The translations under genes and the position numbers were made by a program. DNA of 64,000 nucleotides from Bacteroidota bacterium (lineage in GTDB: Bacteria > Bacteroidota > Bacteroidia > JAHEXY01), in the NCBI GenBank assembly GCA_023251875.1, contig JAHEXY010000003.1:310001-374000 (forward strand), written 5' to 3'. Position 1 is the stretch's first letter. The number at the start of each line of letters is the position of its first letter. The notes beneath the pieces were generated by a model, which saw nothing but the letters and a program-made list of their open reading frames with translations, had not been told where the DNA came from and did no database searches. Below, one piece after another: positions 34,094 through 44,100 of this stretch.

Positions 34094-34642
34094 CTAAGCC
34101 AATTGATCGGGAGGAGAAGTAACAACATCTGCATAAGCAGATAAAAGATTATAAGTATTTTTTGGAGGGGAATTTAGTTGAGTTCCTATAATAGAAAAAT
34201 TAAATACAGTTGTGGGTACAACACAATTATCAATCATACTTTTTACATTCGCTTTATTAGGAGTATCACTTGAAGAAGATTCATTAGCATTTGATTTTAC
34301 ATGCTGATTCAACTTTTCATATAAGCAAGTTTCTTGTTTATCATTAATACAATAGATTTCCAAAGAATTTCCAACTTTATTCTTTACAATCACATCATAC
34401 AAATTTCCTTGATACCAAAGTTCATCATCACCAACCCATTTTACTTCATTATTGTCTTTATCTATTTTAATAAAAGTAAAATCCTTGGTATTTAAATGTT
34501 GACTCAAATCTTTTTTGAATTCCTGTTCAATCCTATATTCTTTAAGCAAAAATAAAGGATAATACCCTAGCACATTAAACAGAAAAATTCCTGTAAAAAG
34601 AAGGCTAAATATCGTTTTATATCTGGAAAGAGATGTACGCAT
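34094..34642 (-). CDS. Small membrane protein upstream of TonB receptor, unknown function
   Basis: 182 residues from the ATG at 34642 (MRTSLSRYKTIFSLLFTGIFLFNVLGYYPLFLL). That start is favoured over 34729 because a TAGATTTG -7 element ends 5 bases before it. One membrane helix is followed by a hydrophilic extracytoplasmic part with a WVGDDELWYQGNLYDVI segment, a cysteine pair (IYCINDKQETC), a serine-rich linker and a C-terminal SPPDQLA. The final proline-rich tail and the place before a TonB receptor recur in Bacteroidota, but no function is known to me for it. Confidence 0.7.
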   Translation of the reverse strand: MRTSLSRYKTIFSLLFTGIFLFNVLGYYPLFLLKEYRIEQEFKKDLSQHLNTKDFTFIKIDKDNNEVKWVGDDELWYQGNLYDVIVKNKVGNSLEIYCINDKQETCLYEKLNQHVKSNANESSSSDTPNKANVKSMIDNCVVPTTVFNFSIIGTQLNSPPKNTYNLLSAYADVVTSPPDQLA

Positions 34643-34647
34643 TGATA

Positions 34648-34655
34648 CAAATCTA
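34648..34655 (-). promoter_or_regulatory. -7 promoter element directly before the small membrane protein gene
   Basis: CAAATCTA on the plus strand reads TAGATTTG, fitting TAnnTTTG, and ends 5 bases before the ATG at 34642. The expected transcript would start at the initiation codon. Confidence 0.45.
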
Positions 34656-34763
34656 CAAAAAATTAGAGTTTGTATAAAATGAAGAGGAGTACAAATAATC
34701 AAACTAAACAACAAAAATTGTAAATTCACCCATTCAACAATATACGTAACTCTAAAACTAATA

Positions 34764-35903
34764 ATGAAATTTTACATTATAACAGGTGAAGCATCAGGAG
34801 ATATGTATGGGGCGAAGCTTATTACTGAGCTTAAGCAAAAAATGCCTGAAGCAAGTTTTCGTTGCTGGGGTGGAGATTTAATGCAGCAAGCCGGAGGTAC
34901 AATTGTAAAACATTATAGAGAATTGGCTTTTATGGGATTTTTTGAAGTAGTAGCCAATCTAAGAACTATTCTCTCCAACCTAAATGCATGTAAAAAAGAT
35001 ATATTGGAATACAAACCTGATGCAATTATTTTAATTGATTACCCCGGATTTAATTTACGCATCGCAGAATTTGCACATCAAAATAATATTAAAGTTTGCT
35101 ATTACATAGCACCACAAATTTGGGCTTGGAAAGAATCTCGAATTAAAAAAATAAAAAAGAATATCGACAGACTTTTTGTTATTCTTCCATTTGAAAAAGA
35201 GTTTTATACGAAACATAATTACACAGCCTATTTTTTTGGGCATCCCTTATTAGATATTTTTGAAGACAAGAAATCAAATAAGCTTGAGTTTATCTCTAAA
35301 AATAAACTTTCTGAAAAGCCTATTATTGCCATGCTCCCCGGAAGCAGAAAGCAAGAATTAATACGCATGCTACCCATAATGCTAAGTGTAATGCAACATT
35401 ATCCCGATTATCAATTTGTAATTGGCGGTACTCATGCATTACCAAAAGAATTGTATGATGCTTATATTACCGGATATAACATCCCGGTTTTATTTAATCA
35501 AACTTATGATTTGTTGCAACACTCACATGCGGCAATTGTAAAATCCGGCACCTCAACTTTAGAAACCGCATTGTTTGAAACACCTCAAGTAGTATGTTAT
35601 ACCGCAAACAAAATTTCTTATCATATTGCCAAACGATTGGTAAAAATAAAATATATCTCCCTTCCCAATCTTATTATGGATAAGCAAGTGATTAAAGAAT
35701 TAATTCAAAATGATTTTACTGCTGAAAATTTAAAGATAGAATTAGATAAAATAATTCACGATTTAGACTATCGTAAAAACATGATTAATGAATACAAGGC
35801 AATGAAAAATAAATTAGGAAATACCGGAGCTACTGAAAGAATTGCGGGAGAAATTGTAAATTACACAAAATTAGAGGTTCAAAGTTCAAGGTTCAAAGTT
35901 TAA
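34764..35903 (+). CDS. lpxB: Lipid-A-disaccharide synthase
   Basis: 379-residue GT19 glycosyltransferase that joins UDP-2,3-diacylglucosamine and lipid X in lipid A synthesis, on the inner face of the inner membrane. Visible family blocks: ITGEASGDMYGAKLI, FRCWGGDLMQQAGG, LAFMGFFEVV, LIDYPGFNLRIA, YYIAPQIWAWKESR, LPFEKEFY, FGHPLLD, MLPGSRKQEL and KSGTSTLETALFETPQVVCY. All are intact and the length is normal. The last residues (EVQSSRFKV) come from a short direct repeat, TTCAAAGTTCAAGGTTCAAAG. The next gene starts at or just after the stop. Confidence 0.96.
   Translation: MKFYIITGEASGDMYGAKLITELKQKMPEASFRCWGGDLMQQAGGTIVKHYRELAFMGFFEVVANLRTILSNLNACKKDILEYKPDAIILIDYPGFNLRIAEFAHQNNIKVCYYIAPQIWAWKESRIKKIKKNIDRLFVILPFEKEFYTKHNYTAYFFGHPLLDIFEDKKSNKLEFISKNKLSEKPIIAMLPGSRKQELIRMLPIMLSVMQHYPDYQFVIGGTHALPKELYDAYITGYNIPVLFNQTYDLLQHSHAAIVKSGTSTLETALFETPQVVCYTANKISYHIAKRLVKIKYISLPNLIMDKQVIKELIQNDFTAENLKIELDKIIHDLDYRKNMINEYKAMKNKLGNTGATERIAGEIVNYTKLEVQSSRFKV
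35875..35902. repeat. Short direct repeat (GTTCAAAG/GTTCAAGG units) at the lpxB 3' end
   Basis: Three 8- to 9-base units in GAGGTTCAAAGTTCAAGG and the following GTTCAAAGTTT encode the last residues of LpxB and the stop region. Confidence 0.7.
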
Positions 35904-35926
35904 TGTTTGCGAGAGAATACCCTTTT

Positions 35927-37087
35927 ATGAAATACACGAAATATGCATTTTTATTATTCTTTCTATTTTCCCTTAATTATTCTTACGGAGTAGAATTAAA
36001 AATCGGGCTTTTCTCTGATCAAAAGATTAAATCTCTAGTAGTTATTCCAACTGTTGGGTCGTATTCTGTTACAACAAACGATAATATTGTTTGCGACATT
36101 AAATCTCAAAGCTCAGTTGAAATAATTGTTTTAGGAAATGGCATGCAGCTAAAATGCAATGGAAAAGTTATTGGCTCGTATCCTAAATTATTTTTAAAAG
36201 GAAAGGGAGATATCAATAATTTTAAATTAAAAGTTGTTAGTCCCTTATTGGCAGCTTCAAATTATGAAGACAATCTTGGCATTGTTACATCTAATGGAGT
36301 TCTTTCTTTAATTAACGTTGTTGTGCTTGATCATTATGTAACGGGAGTAATTGAAGCGGAAGCAGGAAGTAAACAAAGTCTGGAATACTACAAACTACAA
36401 GCCATTATTTGCAGAACCTATGCCCTAGGAAATTTAAGAAGACACGAAGCAGATGATTTTAATTTATGTGATAAAGTACATTGCCAAGTATATAGAGGTG
36501 TGAGCAAATCGAACCCTGATATTTTAAAAGCAGTAAGAGAAACTGCAGATATGGTTATTGTGGACAAAGACTTAAATATTATCCAAGCCACTTTTCATTC
36601 AAATTGCGGAGGAGAAACAGCCAATGCAGAAAATGTTTGGAGCATGCCCCTCTCCTATCTTAAATCTGTAAAAGACACTTTTTGTACCAATCAACCGCAT
36701 GCCAATTGGCAAAAAGGAATTAAGCTGAGCGATTGGAGAAACTATCTTGCCAAATACAATATTAATGTTCCTATTTCAAGCAATAAAAATGCCTTATGCT
36801 TTGAACAAACCGAAAGAGGGACTGATTATTTATTTAATGACAAAAAAATTCCGCTCAAAAATATTCGTGACGATTTTAATTTACGTTCAACCTATTTTAA
36901 TATCAAACAACGTAACGACAGTATTTTATTTATTGGCCATGGCTTTGGCCATGGTGTTGGACTTTGCCAAGAAGGTTCTATGAAAATGGCAGGGTGTGGC
37001 TATTCATACATGCAAATATTAAACTATTATTACACTGATGTATATTTAATCGACCTCAATGCCCTTCAATTTTTTAAAGAAGAATAA
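35927..37087 (+). CDS. SpoIID/LytB domain protein
   Basis: 386 residues from the ATG at 35927, which gives a standard signal peptide (MKYTKYAFLLFFLFSLNYSYG); an ATG at 35903 overlapping the lpxB stop is possible but adds a charged eight-residue prefix that begins in a repeat. The SpoIID/LytB domain is clear: YVTGVIEAEAGSKQSLEYYKLQAIICRTYAL, THSNCGG-like FHSNCGGETANAENVW, and GHGFGHGVGLCQEGSMKMAGCGYSYMQIL (in part). SpoIID is a lytic transglycosylase acting on denuded peptidoglycan glycans in Bacillus; here, in a non-sporulating group, a role in cell-wall turnover is likely. It lies in an lpxB-spoIID-comEC operon. Confidence 0.9.
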   Translation: MKYTKYAFLLFFLFSLNYSYGVELKIGLFSDQKIKSLVVIPTVGSYSVTTNDNIVCDIKSQSSVEIIVLGNGMQLKCNGKVIGSYPKLFLKGKGDINNFKLKVVSPLLAASNYEDNLGIVTSNGVLSLINVVVLDHYVTGVIEAEAGSKQSLEYYKLQAIICRTYALGNLRRHEADDFNLCDKVHCQVYRGVSKSNPDILKAVRETADMVIVDKDLNIIQATFHSNCGGETANAENVWSMPLSYLKSVKDTFCTNQPHANWQKGIKLSDWRNYLAKYNINVPISSNKNALCFEQTERGTDYLFNDKKIPLKNIRDDFNLRSTYFNIKQRNDSILFIGHGFGHGVGLCQEGSMKMAGCGYSYMQILNYYYTDVYLIDLNALQFFKEE

Positions 37088-39263
37088 TACCTTTTGGCAT
37101 GAGGCTCCACTAGTGAGATTAATTATTCCCTTTATTTTTGGAATTATTTCTGCCATTTACTTTCAGTACTTTCCTAAGTATCTATTTTTTGTATTAATTT
37201 TTCTATTTGTTATTTGTTGCCTCACTTTATATAAAAAAATCCATATTCATTATACTTACAGCTGGCTATTTGGTTTTATTTTAAGTCTCTTTATTTTTTT
37301 AAGTGGATATGAACTTACTTATGTAAAAACAGAAAAATATTTACCCGATCATTTTCAGAACATTTCTAAAAACGACACCTCTATCAACCATTTTTTTCAT
37401 GCCCTCACCCTTCCCTCTCCCAAAGGAGAGGGTAACAAAGTTATGCAAGAAGCCATTGTAATCATTGATGAACCCATACAAGTTGGAAGTAAAACCAATT
37501 CAACAAGAGCAAAGCTTATTCAAGTAAAAACAAATAATAAATGGCAATCTGTTCAAGGAAAATTTTTACTTTATTTAAGTAATGATAGCAACAGCCGCCA
37601 ATTAAAATACGGAGATGCACTTGCATTATACGGTAATTTTCAAGAAATAAATCCACCTAAAAATCCAGGAGAATTTGATTATAAATTGTACCTCTCCTTT
37701 CATAATACATACCATCAAATTTATGTTAAAGGCGAAGATTGGATTTGTATCGACCAATCGCACGGAAATTTATTTTTCAGATATGGCTATGCCATTCAAA
37801 CTTATCTCGTAAAAATATTTGAAAAAAACGGAATTAAAGATCAAGAACTAGCTGTGCTTGCTGCATTATTATTAGGAGCTAGAGAAAAAATTGATCCCGA
37901 TTTAGTACATGCATACGCAAGTACAGGTGCATTGCATGTGTTATCTGTATCAGGCCTACACGTGGGACTCATTTATGTTGTGCTAAGTTTTTTATTTTCA
38001 TTCACAAAAAAAGTCAAACACGGCAATAAAATAAAAGCTGTTATTTTAGTATTGTTTTTATGGATGTATGCATTTATTACCGGACTTCCACCTTCGGTAG
38101 TAAGAGCAGCAGCCATGTTTAGTTTTATCATTATTGGGCAATCCTTTAATCGGAAAACCAATATTTACAATACATTGGCCGCTTCTGCTTTTGTTCAATT
38201 GCTTTTCGATCCGTATATTATTATGGAAGTAGGCTTTTTACTTTCTTATCTTGCCGTTATTGGTATTGTTGCTTTACAACCTAAGGTTTACAATTTAATT
38301 TATACTTCTAATTGGGCATTAGATAAGCTTTGGGCATTAACAAGTGTTTCTATAGCGGCTCAATTGATTACTTTTCCTTTGGGTTTACTCTATTTTCATC
38401 AATTTCCCAACTATTTTTTATTGTCGAATTTAGTGGTGATTCCCATTTCTACAATAATAATTTATGTTGCTATTGCAATGTTAGTCTTCTCTCCTATTCA
38501 TTTTATTTGTGCTTGGTTGACAAAATTACTTATCGCTCTGCTTTGGCTCATTAATAGCTCAGTAATGTGGATAGAAAAATTACCTTATGCGCTTATAGAA
38601 GGAATTTCAATTTCTATTTTTCAAACATGGTTAATTTACATACTAGTACTTTCCGTTATTCTCTTTTTCTCTTTTAAAGATAAAAGCATCCTTTCTGTTT
38701 TTTTTATTGCCATTATCTTTTTTATAGGTACTGAAATACTTGAAAAAACAAAACAAATCAATCAAAAAAAAATTATTGTTTATTCAATCCCTAATGAGTC
38801 TGCAATTGATATCATTGATGGAAGAAAAAGCATACTATTAGCATCGGATAAATTATCAAATGACGAAAACAGAATGCTGTTTCACATCAAGCATAATTGG
38901 TGGAATTTAGGCATTAACAGTTATTTTATTCATAAACTTTCTGATTCTTCTTTTCAAACAGAAAGTGTTTATCGCAACAATAATTTTATTCAATTTGGAG
39001 ATACTAAACTATTTATTCTCAATAATGACAGTTTAGTAAAATATGGAGCAGCAAATTCTCGTTTAAAAGTAAACTACATTGTGTTATCTAACAATGTGAA
39101 AATTTCTATTACACAAATACAAAACGCCTGCACATTTGATCAATTAATTTTTGATTCTTCCAACTCAGATTACCTGATTAAAAAATGGAAAACAGAATGT
39201 AATGATAAAGAAATTAAATACTTTGATGTAAATGCAAATGGAGCTTTTATTGTTTGTTTATAA
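37059..39263 (+). CDS. comEC: ComEC/Rec2 family DNA-uptake channel
   Basis: 734 residues. N-terminal helices and a DUF4131 (OB-like) domain are followed by the Competence domain with LAALLLGAREKIDPDLVHAY, ALHVLSVSGLHVGLIYVVL, FITGLPPSVVRAAAMF and several long hydrophobic helices. The ComEC channel moves single-stranded DNA across the inner membrane during transformation. The C-terminal ~170 residues occupy the place of the metallo-beta-lactamase nuclease domain but show no HxHxDH motif, so nuclease activity is unlikely. Residues about 115-126 (ALTLPSPKGEGN) are an in-frame insertion of a dispersed palindrome. The start overlaps the preceding gene by 29 bases. Confidence 0.9.
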   Translation: MPFNFLKKNNTFWHEAPLVRLIIPFIFGIISAIYFQYFPKYLFFVLIFLFVICCLTLYKKIHIHYTYSWLFGFILSLFIFLSGYELTYVKTEKYLPDHFQNISKNDTSINHFFHALTLPSPKGEGNKVMQEAIVIIDEPIQVGSKTNSTRAKLIQVKTNNKWQSVQGKFLLYLSNDSNSRQLKYGDALALYGNFQEINPPKNPGEFDYKLYLSFHNTYHQIYVKGEDWICIDQSHGNLFFRYGYAIQTYLVKIFEKNGIKDQELAVLAALLLGAREKIDPDLVHAYASTGALHVLSVSGLHVGLIYVVLSFLFSFTKKVKHGNKIKAVILVLFLWMYAFITGLPPSVVRAAAMFSFIIIGQSFNRKTNIYNTLAASAFVQLLFDPYIIMEVGFLLSYLAVIGIVALQPKVYNLIYTSNWALDKLWALTSVSIAAQLITFPLGLLYFHQFPNYFLLSNLVVIPISTIIIYVAIAMLVFSPIHFICAWLTKLLIALLWLINSSVMWIEKLPYALIEGISISIFQTWLIYILVLSVILFFSFKDKSILSVFFIAIIFFIGTEILEKTKQINQKKIIVYSIPNESAIDIIDGRKSILLASDKLSNDENRMLFHIKHNWWNLGINSYFIHKLSDSSFQTESVYRNNNFIQFGDTKLFILNNDSLVKYGAANSRLKVNYIVLSNNVKISITQIQNACTFDQLIFDSSNSDYLIKKWKTECNDKEIKYFDVNANGAFIVCL
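37401..37436. repeat. GC-rich palindrome inserted in frame in comEC
   Basis: CCCTCTCC (37413-37420), loop CAAA, GGAGAGGG (37425-37432), within a coding region. It is the same family as 509-545 and 1771-1807. It encodes LTLPSPKGEG and keeps the reading frame. Confidence 0.85.
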
Positions 39264-39465
39264 TTAAAAAAACGCTATTCAATTTTCTCCTATATTAATT
39301 TTGACAGTAAAAATGTTAAACATAAAACACATTAAACCAAATAGTTAAAATACATATTTATTCTTTCATTAATATATAGCATTGTTTTTAAAAGATTGAA
39401 TTGTGATTGATTAGGGTTAAAAGTTGGTATAAGTTAGCAGTAGCAATACCCTTAACCCCCTTACA

Positions 39466-40998
39466 ATGAAACCTGATATTATTTTTCAACTTATTAAATC
39501 GCTTTCAGAAAAAGAAAAAAAAATATTTATAAAAGAAAAGCTATTAGATAAAAACCCCTCCCTGCAGAGCTTGTTTCATATAATAGATAAATTATATGAA
39601 TACAACAAGCTTGAAATTCAAAATCAGTTAAAAAAATTAAAAATAAATGAAAATTCATATTCCTATTTAAAATCGCAATTGCATACTGAAATATTAGATT
39701 TTTTAATAGAAACCTATAGAAATAATAGCGCTTATGAAGAAATAAACAAACTAATTTTGCAAGCTAAAATAATGCATCAACGGCAACTCTTCGAACCTGC
39801 TATTGAACTCCTAAAAGAAGCAGAGATGATGGCTAAAAAATATGAATCTCATTTGCAACTATTCAATATTTATGATTTAAAAAATAGTATCTATCTCAAT
39901 ATCGCTCAAACTCATTTACAAGAAATTACCCATAAATTATTTGAAGATAAAAATAAAGAACTACAAAAATATTTATCCTTTTCAGAATTACAGCAAATTC
40001 ATTCTGAGCAATTTTTTAAATATTATCACAATCGTTTACATGCAAATGAATCTGAAAAAAAGGAACTAATTACAATACAAGAAAAATTAAATCATATTGT
40101 TATTGACACTTTTATAATAAACGATTACAAAACGAGAATTAGAAACCTTATTACCTATCGATTAGCGGAGGTTCCCAATAATTGCATGGATAATGAAAGA
40201 ATTACATTATGGGATAAACATGAACATATAAAAATTGAACATAAGGAGAGTTATTTAAAATTATTACTGGTTCATTTTAATAAGTCTTGTAAGGCTAGAC
40301 AGTTTGAAGAGGCAAGTCGCATCATTCCTAAAATTGAAGGAGCAAAAAAGGAATTATCATTTATTGATAAAAAAGAAGAAGCCAATTATTACAATTGTAA
40401 ACTTACTACCCTTGTATTTCGAAATGATCTTAAAGCTGCAGAAAAATTAATACAAGAAAATACAGATCTATTAAATAGTGTAGATAATAATATTTACAAT
40501 GCCGATATCAATAAGGCTTGCCAGTATGCTTTAGCACATGCCTATTATTGCCTTAAAGATTATAAAAAAGCATTACAGTATTGCAATACTATTTTAAACA
40601 AACCCAAGGATGAAAGAGCATTTCATATATTAATTGCAATACGATTACTTAAAATAACCATTTTATATGAGAACAATGATCTTGTTCAATTGTATGATTT
40701 CAGCAGAGCAGTATACATGTATCTTAAGCGCTTGCCCAATACCTATGAATTTGAATTCAAATGGTTGTTGTATATCAATTCGCTTTCTAAATGTGATGAT
40801 AACAAGGAGCGCGCTCTTGTTTTAATAAAGATGAAAACAACTTTAGCAACGAATCAAAAAGTTAAAGTTTATGAAGATAGTGGCATTTTTCATTACACGG
40901 CATGGATGGATAGCCAACTTCAAAAGAAAAATTATGCCCAGGTTTTAGAAGAAATTGCTTGGGAGCAATATCCTTCTATTTTTGAAATGAAATTTTAA
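39466..40998 (+). CDS. Cytoplasmic alpha-helical repeat (TPR-like) protein, paralogue A
   Basis: 510 residues, no signal peptide or membrane helix, almost entirely alpha-helical with TPR-like helix pairs (for example QLFEPAIELLKEAEMMAKKY and YALAHAYYCLKDYKKALQYC). The N-terminus (IIFQLIKSLSEKEKKIF) and the C-terminus (EEIAWEQYPSIFEMKF) match those of the paralogue at 59803-61326. No DNA-binding or catalytic motif was found. It lies 179 bases upstream of the SpvB-like/RHS pair on the same strand. The function is unknown; by position it may regulate, or act as a chaperone for, the neighbouring giant secreted proteins. This is inference. Confidence 0.75.
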   Translation: MKPDIIFQLIKSLSEKEKKIFIKEKLLDKNPSLQSLFHIIDKLYEYNKLEIQNQLKKLKINENSYSYLKSQLHTEILDFLIETYRNNSAYEEINKLILQAKIMHQRQLFEPAIELLKEAEMMAKKYESHLQLFNIYDLKNSIYLNIAQTHLQEITHKLFEDKNKELQKYLSFSELQQIHSEQFFKYYHNRLHANESEKKELITIQEKLNHIVIDTFIINDYKTRIRNLITYRLAEVPNNCMDNERITLWDKHEHIKIEHKESYLKLLLVHFNKSCKARQFEEASRIIPKIEGAKKELSFIDKKEEANYYNCKLTTLVFRNDLKAAEKLIQENTDLLNSVDNNIYNADINKACQYALAHAYYCLKDYKKALQYCNTILNKPKDERAFHILIAIRLLKITILYENNDLVQLYDFSRAVYMYLKRLPNTYEFEFKWLLYINSLSKCDDNKERALVLIKMKTTLATNQKVKVYEDSGIFHYTAWMDSQLQKKNYAQVLEEIAWEQYPSIFEMKF

Positions 40999-41177
40999 GA
41001 TTATTTTTCATTCTATTCAAAATATTATTTTCAACAAGCTGAATTTCGGTTAAATACAACACGTTCGAAATTCATTTAACTCTCAAAGTGTTTTCATACA
41101 TACATAAAACTGTGATTGATTCAAATCGTTTAAAAATTAAATTGAATACATCATACATACCCAAATCCCTTATCAAA

Positions 41178-44100
41178 ATGAAAAAAAAATTATTCAAAAT
41201 TATGGCCGTTTATATTGTTATTAATTTAATAGGCCAGATTTTATTTCCAACTGCAACTTACGCATTAACATCAGGCCCTACAACTCCTGAGTTTTCAAGT
41301 TTTGAACCTGTAGCCACTACTGATATGGTAAATGATTTTACAGGAGATTTTACTTATAACCTTCCTGTTTTAAATGTGCCGGGCCCACATGGCAGCGGCT
41401 ATGCCATGTCGCTTTCATATCATAGCGGAACTACTCCTGAAGAGGAAGCTTCATGGGTAGGTTATGGTTGGACATTAAATCCAGGCTCTATAAACCGAAA
41501 TAAAAAAGGCTTTGCCGATGATTGGAATGGTGCCGATGTTACTTACCACAACAAAGTGAGAAAAAATTATACACTTGGTTATGGCTTTTCTGGCGATTTT
41601 TCTTACCAATCAATTATTGGTGCAGGCTTAAGTGCCAGTGTTAGGTTTAATAATTACAAAGGCTTTGGTGCTACTTATGGAGGAGATATAGGTTCCAATT
41701 ATTTGGGTACAACAGTAGGTTATAATTGGGATGATCAAGATATGAAAGGATCTTTTTCTATTGCTGTTAATCCCATGACGGCAATTGAGAGTATTATAGG
41801 AGCAGTAGCCGGTGGTAACAATGATAATACTTCTAAAAGCACTCCTCCAGATAGCTGGCAAGGCCTATGTAAAAGTAAACTTGATGCGTTAAAAAATAAA
41901 TGGAAAGAAAAGATTTTTGCTGTAAGCCATTTTGGTTTAAATATTGGCGAAGTAAAAACCTATGCCGTTAACGTACCGCAATACACAAGTTTTTCCACAA
42001 ACTTTACCTATAGCGGAAGCATAAGCATTTTGGGTATAAATGGCGGATGCGGTTACAACACCTCTTATAGTTATCAAAAATATAAAGAAGAGGTTGATAG
42101 AAAAGCCTATGGTTATTTATACAGCCATAATGCTGCTGCTAATGCTAACGCAACAGATTATTCGTCAGAGAGAGAATTACCGTATGAAAAAAGTGATAAT
42201 TATTTACCCATGCCCGTTTCAGATGCAGATAATTTTATTGTTTCTGGCGAAGGCCTTGGAGGGGCATTTCGTTTTTATAATAAACATGCTGTGTGTTTTG
42301 CTCCTCCTGCAACAGCAAGTTCGGGTACAGTATCTATTCATGGTACATACAATACTGTAGGAGCTTCATTGTATACAACACAAAAAGGTAGTGGCACTAC
42401 AAAAAATACCATTGATAGATGGGGAGATGCAGGCAATAATGATTTTTCTTCAAATGAAGACGAGTCTTATTTTCCGCGATTTGATGATGATTTAGGGGGC
42501 AATATTTTATATGATACCGGTGATGAAGCCTATGCTGCTGATTTGGTGCAAACCGCAGGCACTAAAGATGATTGGATAGATTATGAAGGAGGCATAGATC
42601 AATCATTTGAATACTCTATTAATGAATCAAAAATACCTTCTAGTATTGCTACAGAAAGCAGCAATCGCGTGGGCCGTTCAGGATTTATTGGCTACCACAC
42701 CAATAAACAAATTGCAGAAGGTATCACCTATAATCCACAAAGTGATTACAAAGGTTTTCTTGAAAGGGGAACATCAGGTATTAAAGATGGCATTGGAGAA
42801 ATAGTTACTTATAATACAGCCGGTATGTGTTATAATTATGGTTTGCCTGTTTATGCAAGAAATGAATATTCTATGCGATATGGATTAGCTGAGAGTGATG
42901 CGGCTAATATTTCAAATAATTTTAGCCTTACTAAAAAAGATATTTCAGATGAAAATAAATTAGATGTAATGGTAGGAGAAGAATGTACTACACCATATTC
43001 ATATACGCATTTACTTACTTCTATTACCAATCCCAACTATATTGATAGAACTTTTGATGGCCCCAGTAATGATGATTTTGGTGGATGGACCAAATTTAAT
43101 TACACCCAATTATATGGTAGTACTGATAAAACAGATAATTCAGATTGGTTTAAATGGCGCGTCCCTTATACAGGATTATTGTATGATGCCGGAAGTTTAT
43201 CAACCCATAACGATGATGCCGGCTATGCAAGCTTTGGAGAAAAAGAAATTTATTATTTAAAAAGCATAGAAACTCAAACACATATTGCGGTGTTTACTAC
43301 ATGCTCTCGTTTAGATGGCTTAAGTGCTGCAAAAAATGAAGATGCAGCAAATAATTCTATCGATAAAAATAATTTAAAAGAATTAAAACGACTTGATAAA
43401 ATTGAACTTTATACAAAAGATGAAAACGGAAATAAAAAAGACTTGATTCAAACGGTTCATTTTGTTTACGATTATTCATTAATGAAAGGAAGACCTAACT
43501 CAAACGGTAGTGCTACCACTACTGACAATACTCAAGCTGACGGTGTACTTACATTAAAAAAAGTTTGGACAGAATACAATGGAATTATAAATGCCAGAAT
43601 TAGCCCTTATGAATTTAGTTATGAATATATGCAAACAAAGGATTTTGCTTCTAGTATTCAATCTCTTTATCCGGATGTAATTAGCTATGCAGATAATTGG
43701 GATGCAAGCGAACAAAATCCCGATTACAGTAATTGTAATATTGATGCATGGGGAAATTACCAAAGTAGTGGAGCATCTAAATATGATGCCATGAAAAAAT
43801 GGCTGAGTCAAAATGTACATACCGATGAATTTGATCCTGCAGCTTGGCAATTAAAACAAATTCAATTGCCATCAGGAGGAAAAATTTTAGTTCAATATGA
43901 GCAAGATGATTATCAATACGTGCAAGATTATCCTGCATTTGCTATGGTAAATTTATTAGATCCAAAAGACGGAAAAGAATATAAAGATGAATTAAATTCT
44001 GACAACACCTATTATCTCAATTTATCTGCCCTTGGTTTAGATGATGATAAAGATAAAGCGACCTTACTCGCCAATTATTTATACGATTATTTTATTGACG

